A stretch of 64,000 nt of DNA from OLB11 sp041392835 (GTDB lineage: Bacteria > Bacteroidota > Bacteroidia > Chitinophagales > Chitinophagaceae): NCBI GenBank assembly GCA_041392835.1, contig JAWKLF010000001.1, positions 930,001 through 994,000 on the forward strand. Reading direction: 5' to 3'. Made by a program: the position numbers and the translations under genes. How positions within the stretch are numbered: the stretch's first letter is position 1; every line of letters starts with the position of its first letter. The notes beneath the pieces were generated by a model. The model did not search any database, was not told the origin of the DNA, and saw nothing but the letters and a program-made list of their open reading frames with translations. Of the stretch, positions 58,238 to 64,000 are shown one piece after another.

Positions 58238-58326
58238 GGGAGTTTAGCTCTGATGGTTAGAGCCGCGCATGTGCGAGATATATCATAGATTTCCAAAATT
58301 TCGGGATTCAAGTCCAGTAGAAAGCG
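58238..58326 (+). pseudogene. degenerate tRNA-like sequence
   Basis: GGGAGTTTAGCTC and GGTTAGAGC form a D-arm-like element, and the 3' part TTCAAGTCCAGTAGAA (58307-58322) is identical to 16 bases of the tRNA-Asn T-arm and acceptor end. The middle does not form an anticodon arm and is too long by some 15 bases, and the acceptor ends do not pair. A terminator-like hairpin follows directly. It looks like a decayed tRNA gene. The rest of 57973-58443 shows no supported gene. Confidence 0.6.
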
Positions 58327-58330
58327 TATC

Positions 58331-58367
58331 AAAAAAGCCGTATAAATATTTTTATAGGGTTTTTTTA
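58331..58367 (+). terminator. terminator-like hairpin after the tRNA-like pseudogene
   Basis: AAAAAAGCCGTATAAA pairs at 13 of 16 positions with TTTATAGGGTTTTTTT and runs into a T-tract. It sits where the terminator of a tRNA gene would be. Confidence 0.6.
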
Positions 58368-58443
58368 TTGAATAACATTCTTTTTTTTAGATATGAAAAT
58401 AATACACTATTAAAACCTTATCCAATGTATGGGATTGAGTCTT

Positions 58444-59367
58444 TTACGACAACTTAATATCGAAATTAACAAGTTCTATAAATTGATCCAATCTTGCTTC
58501 AATATCTTTCTGAGTAATTTCTTTTAGTCGTTCAGTTCCAAATTTTTCAACAACAAAACTTGCCAAAGCACTTCCAACAATAATTGCTGTTTTCATATTA
58601 GTAAACGAGGTGTCTCCGGTTCGAGCTATATGCCCAATAAAGCCACCTGCAAAGGTATCGCCAGCACCAGTTGGGTCAAAAACATCTTCTAATGGTAAGG
58701 CTGGAGCAAAGAAAATTTGTTTTTCATTGAATAAAAGCGCACCATGTTCACCTTTTTTAATAATTAGAAATTTAGGTCCCATAGCCATTATTTTTTGAGC
58801 TGCTTTTACTAATGAAAATTCTCCACTTAGTTGTCTGGCTTCACTATCATTCACCAATAATACATCTACCAATTTGATGGTTTCTTTTAGGTCATCAAGC
58901 GCTATATCCATCCAAAAATTCATGGTATCCATGATAATTAGTTTGGGCTTATTAGGTAGCTGTTCAATGATTTTCTTTTGCAAAGAAGGCATTAAATTGC
59001 CCAGCATCAAATATTCACAGTCAAGATATGAGTCTGGTAGGATAGGATTGAATTTTTCTAAAACATTTAAGTCAGTAATAAGGGTATCTCTAGTATTCAT
59101 ATCTAAATGATACTTACCACTCCAAAAAAAAGATTTTTCATCTTTACGAACTTCTACGCCTTCAAATTCTACACCTCTGCTTGCCAAAAGGTCCAATTCG
59201 GTTTGAGGAAAGTCGCCACCAATTATTGAAATTTGTTTAATTGGTTTTGTAAAATGAGAAGCACTCCAAGCAGCATAGGTTGCAGATCCACCTATTATTT
59301 TATCAGTTTTGCCAAAAGGTGTTTCTATTGCATCAAAAGCCATTGTGCCAGCTATAAGTAATGACAT
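58444..59367 (-). CDS. PfkB family carbohydrate or nucleoside kinase
   Basis: A 307-residue ribokinase-type kinase. The N-terminal GGSATYAAWSASHF binding motif and the C-terminal DPTGAGDTFAGGFIGHIA (anion hole plus catalytic Asp) are intact; VLLVNDSEARQLSG and IIKKGEHGALLF lie between them. Substrate cannot be read from the sequence; the lack of a D-G-G lid points away from plain ribokinase. It has a strong promoter of its own. Confidence 0.88.
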   Translation of the reverse strand: MSLLIAGTMAFDAIETPFGKTDKIIGGSATYAAWSASHFTKPIKQISIIGGDFPQTELDLLASRGVEFEGVEVRKDEKSFFWSGKYHLDMNTRDTLITDLNVLEKFNPILPDSYLDCEYLMLGNLMPSLQKKIIEQLPNKPKLIIMDTMNFWMDIALDDLKETIKLVDVLLVNDSEARQLSGEFSLVKAAQKIMAMGPKFLIIKKGEHGALLFNEKQIFFAPALPLEDVFDPTGAGDTFAGGFIGHIARTGDTSFTNMKTAIIVGSALASFVVEKFGTERLKEITQKDIEARLDQFIELVNFDIKLS

Positions 59368-59394
59368 ACGTTTATGAATTTTTTAGTGATGGCG

Positions 59395-59425
59395 CAAAGG
59401 TATTGGCAATAGCGTGTAGTTCAAA
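59395..59425 (-). promoter_or_regulatory. promoter of the PfkB kinase gene
   Basis: On the minus strand TTTG (59425-59422) and TACCTTTG (59402-59395) are spaced 19 bases, the consensus distance. The -7 box ends 27 bases before the start codon. Confidence 0.7.
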
Positions 59426-59455
59426 GTGAATCGAAAAAAAAAAGAGTTAACTACA

Positions 59456-60079
59456 CTATCTTTTTTTTACAAAGAAAACAAAAAAGCGAAAAGAATTACA
59501 ACCTGTTTTAGTTGTGAGCTGGTATATACTTGATTTTGTATTCAAAGCATGATACATGCCAAAAGCAAAATATGAGAATAATAAATCGCCTATAAATGCA
59601 TTGAGAAAAAACTCAGTGGCTAATTCATGTTTGTAAAAAGGCAAAGCCATGATATAACAATTGATAAATGATTCTAAACCAAAACCATAATATCCAGATA
59701 AGTAGGTGCCAAAATTAGAAACTATAAAAAAGATAAGTGAGGCAGTAAGTGAAAAGCCTGCTATTCTTAAAGGTGTATGGCGATTGAGACGAGTGCCCAA
59801 AAAAGTAACACCTATCAAAGCAGTATAATTAACTATTTGCGAAATGCCATAAAAACCCGACATGTTGGAAGTAAGACCTATACCAATATCTGAAAATAGC
59901 ATAGCCAATAATGGAATGATATAAGCATATTTTTTTTCTTTTAAAATAGAGCCACTAAAGATGCCTAAAGCTGCTATAGGTATTAAATTATAAATATGCA
60001 AATGATTATTTACTATTCTAAAAATAGCTACAATAAATATGATAAAAACAACCGATAGTATATTTTTCTTTTGAGACAT
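59456..60079 (-). CDS. DUF6580-type membrane protein
   Basis: A 207-residue protein with about five membrane helices. The segments IYNLIPIAALGIFSGSIL, AYIIPLLAMLFSDIGIGL and FLNAFIGDLLFSYFAFGMYHAL match the family I know as DUF6580, which resembles the substrate-binding (S) subunits of ECF transporters or cobalamin-related permeases. No ATPase subunit lies nearby and the substrate is unknown. The C-terminal ten residues are basic. Confidence 0.75.
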   Translation of the reverse strand: MSQKKNILSVVFIIFIVAIFRIVNNHLHIYNLIPIAALGIFSGSILKEKKYAYIIPLLAMLFSDIGIGLTSNMSGFYGISQIVNYTALIGVTFLGTRLNRHTPLRIAGFSLTASLIFFIVSNFGTYLSGYYGFGLESFINCYIMALPFYKHELATEFFLNAFIGDLLFSYFAFGMYHALNTKSSIYQLTTKTGCNSFRFFVFFVKKR

Positions 60080-60135
60080 TTTATTATAAGATTTTATATT
60101 AGCAAAAGTGCATTTTTAAATTGATTTTCGCAACA

Positions 60136-61119
60136 CTATTTTTCACCAACATATTTTTTAAGTTTGTTGATAATATCTATGTCATTAGCATCTTGCTTAT
60201 TTAAATCCGCTAAATAAACAGAAACCCAATCGCTTAGATGTATAAAATTAAAGACTTGTTGCCAGTAACTTTCACCTTTTAAGGATATGTCTATGGTTTT
60301 AGCTTTGTATTTTTTTACTATATCCTTCATCACTTTTAGTCGCTTCGCATTTTGTATGTATATATTTTCAGGGTATATAAATAATATACATGTATCTCTA
60401 TGTTCGCTTCTCCAACCTAAAATTTCGTTGTGTGTCATTTCAGGTATTACATTGTGCCAACATAGAACCTTGCTATTTTCTTGTAATTGTTGTTTAGCTC
60501 GTATTGCTAAACCTTCGTAGCCTGCTATGGTGTATAAACCTATTCGTTGTTGATAAAGTAGTTTGGCAATTTTTTTGGCTTCGGTTTGCATTTGTTTTGT
60601 ATTCTTGTCTATCTGCTGAATACATTTTGTAATTTCATTTTTTACCGAAATAGACAGTAAACCTGCAACTTTTAAAATATATAATAGTTGTGTTATAGAA
60701 TACCCTATACAAGCTCTTGGTGGCATACCGCCAGGTATTTGTATAAAAGGGATTTTGTTTTTTTTGGCTATTTCTAATAGTTTTCCTCCCGAGCTGATAC
60801 ATACTGTTTGTGCTTTAGCTTTTATAGCTTGTTGAAGTGCCATTATGGTTTCTTCGGTATTGCCCGAATAGGAGCAGGCTATAAAAAGTGTGTGTGCATT
60901 TACACTTTTGGCTATTCTGTATTCTTTCGAAACGCTACAAGGGATGTTTATTTTATCATATACATAATCTTGTATAATGCTTCCTCCTATGCCACTTCCT
61001 CCAAGTCCACATATATATAGTTGTCTGTAGTTTTTTTTGTGACTGTCTAACGAGAAAGAAGCTCCAATATGGATGGCTTCTTGTAATTGTATCGTAAATT
61101 GTTCTATCAGTTTTTTCAT
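60136..61119 (-). CDS. SIS-domain protein, bifunctional phosphoglucose/phosphomannose isomerase family
   Basis: A 327-residue protein with two SIS domains of the PGI/PMI type. The first carries LYICGLGGSGIGGSI and LFIACSYSGNTEETIMAL; the glycine-rich PGGMPPRACIGYSI follows. The second half contains ENSKVLCWHNVIPEMTHNEILGW, where Glu and His are the expected catalytic residues. The family interconverts glucose-6-phosphate or mannose-6-phosphate with fructose-6-phosphate. Activity in this organism is inferred from motifs only. It is transcribed divergently from yraN. Confidence 0.85.
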   Translation of the reverse strand: MKKLIEQFTIQLQEAIHIGASFSLDSHKKNYRQLYICGLGGSGIGGSIIQDYVYDKINIPCSVSKEYRIAKSVNAHTLFIACSYSGNTEETIMALQQAIKAKAQTVCISSGGKLLEIAKKNKIPFIQIPGGMPPRACIGYSITQLLYILKVAGLLSISVKNEITKCIQQIDKNTKQMQTEAKKIAKLLYQQRIGLYTIAGYEGLAIRAKQQLQENSKVLCWHNVIPEMTHNEILGWRSEHRDTCILFIYPENIYIQNAKRLKVMKDIVKKYKAKTIDISLKGESYWQQVFNFIHLSDWVSVYLADLNKQDANDIDIINKLKKYVGEK

Positions 61120-61153
61120 TCAAATTATAAAATTGTAAATTTAATGTTTAATC

Positions 61154-61504
61154 ATGAATAATAAAAAAACAGGGCAAGAAGGCGAATTGCTTGCTCAACA
61201 ATTTTTGAAAGAACAAGGCTACGAAATTTTGAATATAAATTGGCGTACAGGTCATAAAGAAATCGATATTATTTGTAAACAACAAGACGTATATATTTTT
61301 GTAGAAGTTAAAACAAGACTACATACTCGTATGGGAATGCCAGAAGAGTCAGTTTCTGAAAAAAAAATTCAAGCAGTTACTGAAGCAGCAAGAATTTATT
61401 TGGAAGATAAGGTGTATTCAGATATTCGTTTTGATGTGATTTCTATCATTCTGCAAAAAAATAATCAGCACGATATACTGCATATTAAAGATGCCTTTTA
61501 TTAG
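61154..61504 (+). CDS. YraN/UPF0102 family nuclease-like protein
   Basis: A 116-residue protein with the endonuclease-like core of UPF0102: GEGELLAQQFL-like start (here GQEGELLAQQFLKEQGYEIL), NWRTGHKEIDIICKQ and VYIFVEVKTRLHTRMG. The Glu-Asp-(Val/Glu)-Lys pattern is the PD-(D/E)xK signature. Family members may bind or cut branched DNA, but few have been tested. The stop overlaps that of the convergent purB gene by four bases. Confidence 0.9.
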   Translation: MNNKKTGQEGELLAQQFLKEQGYEILNINWRTGHKEIDIICKQQDVYIFVEVKTRLHTRMGMPEESVSEKKIQAVTEAARIYLEDKVYSDIRFDVISIILQKNNQHDILHIKDAFY

Positions 61505-62844
61505 TCGGGATTATGCCCTACATAGTTGTGAGGAGTCCACTTTTTAAGTTCTTTTTTTATTTTAATATCTATATCGAGTGTGTCTATAAATGCATGTATA
61601 CTCTTTTGAGTAATACCGCCCTCTACTCTGGTCAATGCTTTTAGCGCTTCATAAGCATTAGGATAGCGCTCTCTTCTTAAAATAGTTTGTATAGCCTCTG
61701 CTACTATAGCCCAATTGTTTTCTAAATCTTTAGCTATGGCTTCTTTATTTATAATGAGTTTATTCAAGCCTTTTTTTAGTGACAAAAGAGCTATCAAAGT
61801 GTGCGCCATGGGCATCCCAATATTTCTTAGTACTGTAGAATCGGTCAAATCTCGTTGCAATCTTGAAATAGGTAGTTTGGAAGCTAAGTGTTCATAGCTT
61901 GCATTGGCCATTCCTAAGTTGCCTTCTGCATTTTCAAAATCTATAGGATTTACTTTGTGAGGCATAGCGGAGCTACCAACTTCATTTTTTTTAATTTTTT
62001 GCTTAAAATAATCCAATGAAATATAAGTCCAAATATCTCTACTGAAATCTATAAGAATGGTATTAATACGTTTTAAAGCATCAAACTGCGCAGCCAGCAT
62101 ATCATAATGTTCTATCTGCGTAGTGTACTGCATTCGCTTAAGCCCAAGGGTTTTGTCTACAAATTCATTGGCAAATTTGATCCAATTTTTTTTAGGAAAA
62201 GCGGCATAATGAGCATTAAAATTGCCAGTGGCTCCGCCAAATTTAGCAGCAAAAGGAATTTGACGAAAAAGGATTAGTTGGTTTTCAATGCGCTCTATAA
62301 ATACTCTAAACTCTTTTCCCATGCGTGTAGGAGAAGCTGCTTGTCCATGTGTGCGAGCCAACATACTTACTGACTGATAGGAGAGGGAAAGCTCTTTTAA
62401 GTATTTAAGTATTTCATGCAATGTTGGCATCAGTTCATTGTGTAGTGCATCGCGCCATAGCATAGGTATGGCCGTATTATTTATATCCTGACTGGTTAAT
62501 CCAAAGTGTACCCATTCGGCATGTTTTTCAAGTTTAATACTTTTTAATTTTTCTTTAATAAAATATTCTACAGCTTTTACATCATGATTTGTAATTTTTT
62601 CGGTCTCTTTTATGTGCTCTGCATCTTGAATAGAAAAAGCAGAAGCAATTTGTTTAACCTTTTTTATTTCAGTAGCCGATAAAGAAAAAATACCATTTTT
62701 TGCTAATGCCAAAAAATAATCTACTTCAACAAATACTCGATATTTGATAAGTGCAAATTCAGAAAAATAATCTGAAAGTTTTTGAGTTTGTTGACTATAT
62801 CGGCCATCTATTGGCGAAATGGAAAGAAGTGTACTATGGGTCAT
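61501..62844 (-). CDS. purB: adenylosuccinate lyase
   Basis: A 447-residue enzyme that acts twice in purine biosynthesis, on SAICAR and on adenylosuccinate. Motifs: SPIDGRYSQQTQKLSDYFSE, TNHDVKAVEYFIKE, WVHFGLTSQDINNTA, ARTHGQAASPTRMGKEF with catalytic His, and the fumarase/aspartase signature GSSAMPHKVNPIDFENAEG with the catalytic Ser. All are intact. The C-terminal KWTPHNYVGHNPD is as in bacterial PurB. Confidence 0.95.
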   Translation of the reverse strand: MTHSTLLSISPIDGRYSQQTQKLSDYFSEFALIKYRVFVEVDYFLALAKNGIFSLSATEIKKVKQIASAFSIQDAEHIKETEKITNHDVKAVEYFIKEKLKSIKLEKHAEWVHFGLTSQDINNTAIPMLWRDALHNELMPTLHEILKYLKELSLSYQSVSMLARTHGQAASPTRMGKEFRVFIERIENQLILFRQIPFAAKFGGATGNFNAHYAAFPKKNWIKFANEFVDKTLGLKRMQYTTQIEHYDMLAAQFDALKRINTILIDFSRDIWTYISLDYFKQKIKKNEVGSSAMPHKVNPIDFENAEGNLGMANASYEHLASKLPISRLQRDLTDSTVLRNIGMPMAHTLIALLSLKKGLNKLIINKEAIAKDLENNWAIVAEAIQTILRRERYPNAYEALKALTRVEGGITQKSIHAFIDTLDIDIKIKKELKKWTPHNYVGHNPD

Positions 62845-62888
62845 AAAAAATATAAATGCAAAAGTAATTCATGCAACTTAGAAGCACG

Positions 62889-62896
62889 TATATTTG
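62889..62896 (+). promoter_or_regulatory. TATATTTG -7 box before mqnA
   Basis: Fits TAnnTTTG and ends 12 bases before the ATG at 62909. No TTTG at the usual -33 position. A divergent TACTTTTG box for purB lies at 62859-62866 on the minus strand. Confidence 0.45.
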
Positions 62897-62908
62897 CGAC
62901 CTTAATTT

Positions 62909-63652
62909 ATGAATAGTAAGATTCGAATTGGTGCTGTAAGCTATTTAAATACAAAACCCTTCCTTTATGGGTTAGAACAAAAACCTTTTGCAGATCGTAT
63001 AGAACTCATACAAGATTATCCTGCAAATTTGTCTTCATTATTACAAAAAGATAAAATTGATATTGCTTTGCTACCTGTAGTAGCCATAAAAGGGATAACC
63101 GATGCCTCTATCATTTCGGATTATTGTATTGGTAGCGAATCTGAGGTGGCTTCTGTTTGTTTATATAGCGAGGTGCCAATAGAAGAGATTCAAACGATTC
63201 TATTAGATTATCAATCAAGAACCAGTGTGGCTTTATTGAAAATTTTGTTAGATAAGTATTGGCAAACAAGACCCATGCTTTTGGAAGCAAACGAAAATTT
63301 TATTTCAGATATTAAAGACAAAACTGCAGGCTTGGTTATAGGAGATAGGGCTTTGGCATTGACCAATACATATCCCTACGTATATGATTTAGCAGCTTGC
63401 TGGAATGAATATACTAGATTGCCATTTGTTTTTGCGACTTGGGTGGCCAACAAAAAAATAAACGAAGCATTTATCAAAGACTTTAATAGTGCATTGCAAG
63501 TAGGACTGGAAAACATAGATAAGATTATTGAAAATAACACATCGGATCATTATGATTTGGCAGTTTACTACAAACAAAATATTAGTTTTGAATTGGATGA
63601 AAAAAAGAAAAATGCAATGACACTTTTTTTAAAATTAATCGAGCTGATGTAG
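62909..63652 (+). CDS. mqnA: chorismate dehydratase MqnA (futalosine menaquinone pathway)
   Basis: A 247-residue MqnA-type enzyme, a periplasmic-binding-protein fold that turns chorismate into 3-enolpyruvyl-benzoate, the first step of the futalosine route to menaquinone. Signatures: IRIGAVSYLNTKPFLYGLE at the N-terminus, DIALLPVVAIK, YCIGSESEVASVCLYSEVP and TAGLVIGDRAL. Length is normal and it has no signal peptide. The candidate aminofutalosine deaminase at 37772 supports the pathway. The next gene starts 13 bases later. Confidence 0.93.
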   Translation: MNSKIRIGAVSYLNTKPFLYGLEQKPFADRIELIQDYPANLSSLLQKDKIDIALLPVVAIKGITDASIISDYCIGSESEVASVCLYSEVPIEEIQTILLDYQSRTSVALLKILLDKYWQTRPMLLEANENFISDIKDKTAGLVIGDRALALTNTYPYVYDLAACWNEYTRLPFVFATWVANKKINEAFIKDFNSALQVGLENIDKIIENNTSDHYDLAVYYKQNISFELDEKKKNAMTLFLKLIELM

Positions 63653-63665
63653 TAAGTTTACATCT

Positions 63666-64000
63666 ATGAGAATCGCCTCAATTATTATATTTCTGTTTGT
63701 TTTTCATTCCAGTTGCAAAGAATTTTCAAACTCCAAAAAAATATTTATATTCAATCAAGTCCAAGGCACTGAAAGTTTAGATCCCGCTTTTGCTAAAAAT
63801 CTAAATATTATGTGGCACTGTCAGACAATTTACAATAGGTTGATTGAATATGACGAAAATATGCAAATACAACCTTCTTTGGCAAGCTCTTGGGACATTA
63901 GCAATGACCGCTTAGTATATACCTTTAGGCTTAGAAACGATGTTTATTTTCACGACAACGAAGCCTTTCCAAATGGCAAAGGAAGAAAAATGAATGCACA
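63666..64000 (+). CDS. peptide-type ABC substrate-binding lipoprotein, cut by window end
   Basis: The first 111 residues of an SBP_bac_5 (OppA/DppA-like) protein; the rest lies outside the window. A lipoprotein signal (FVFHSSC, Cys at about 18) is followed by IFIFNQVQGTESLDPAFAKN, YNRLIEYDENMQIQPSLASSW and YTFRLRNDVYFHD, the usual N-terminal order. It starts 13 bases after mqnA, so the two may be one operon. Such proteins bind oligopeptides, nickel or other ligands. Confidence 0.8.
   Translation, partial: MRIASIIIFLFVFHSSCKEFSNSKKIFIFNQVQGTESLDPAFAKNLNIMWHCQTIYNRLIEYDENMQIQPSLASSWDISNDRLVYTFRLRNDVYFHDNEAFPNGKGRKMNA

Noticed and set aside
57973..58443. gap after tRNA-Asn considered as the remains of an integrase gene
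   Set aside because: No frame in this 470-base stretch shows integrase or recombinase motifs; only the tRNA-like remnant and a terminator can be supported.
58269..58457. 62-residue open frame over the tRNA-like region
   Set aside because: It covers the tRNA-like pseudogene and its terminator, has no recognisable domain and no promoter, and its composition is that of translated structural RNA.

Overview
The window is a stretch of an AT-rich Bacteroidota chromosome. The evidence is three proteins with type IX secretion (T9SS) C-terminal sorting tails, the gliding lipoprotein GldH, two TonB-dependent receptors, TAnnTTTG-type -7 promoter boxes, almost no Shine-Dalgarno sequences, and families typical of the phylum (DUF6787, DUF4783, bacterial GH3, short NuoG-like protein). 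MqnA and a MqnX-like amidohydrolase suggest menaquinone synthesis by the futalosine route. The mix of families fits Chitinophagales or Sphingobacteriales-like lineages, but I cannot place it more finely from sequence alone.

Layout. 0-10 kb: GH25 lysozyme, short NuoG-like iron-sulfur protein, DMT exporter, double-PDZ protein, RluF-type pseudouridine synthase, a polytopic membrane protein beside a GT2 glycosyltransferase, an AhpD-like protein, a T9SS-exported protein and a FAH-family enzyme. 10.6-12 kb: a DUF433/DUF5615 toxin-antitoxin pair lies between two copies of a structured repeat, and the second copy is split by a 171-bp MITE-like element. 12-21.8 kb: MoeA, a kinase/RapZ-C pair, M28 peptidase, a HmuY-like haem protein with a T9SS tail followed by its TonB receptor, and an ECF sigma factor. 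21.9-31.3 kb: EnvC/M23-like protein, S9 peptidase, SUI1, lipid kinase, NadC, GpmI. 31.3-49.3 kb: a second (haem/haemoglobin-type) TonB receptor, TPR membrane protein, secreted thioredoxin-like protein, MtgA, Asd, GH3, LptB, GldH, YicC, MarC, PepT, HflX. 58.4-64 kb: PfkB kinase, PGI/PMI-like SIS protein, YraN, PurB, MqnA and the start of a peptide-type ABC binding protein.

The most notable region is 49.6-57.7 kb, a 'grasp-with-spasm' type peptide natural-product locus. It holds a double-glycine-leader precursor, a secreted DUF6624-like protein, an ATP-grasp ligase, a small unknown protein, the C-terminal remnant of the SPASM maturase, a C39-peptidase ABC exporter, an HlyD-type adaptor and a TolC-type outer membrane channel. 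Signs of decay or remodelling are visible: the SPASM protein has lost its N-terminal two thirds and its frame, the exporter has Asp for Gly in its Walker A loop, a repeat-derived peptide sits in frame between its membrane and ATPase domains, and long imperfect palindromes flank the exporter gene.

A tRNA-Asn gene with a clear promoter and terminator follows the peptide locus. About 290 bp further on lies a tRNA-like pseudogene with the same T-arm sequence and its own terminator. All assignments are from reading the sequence; no database search was run.
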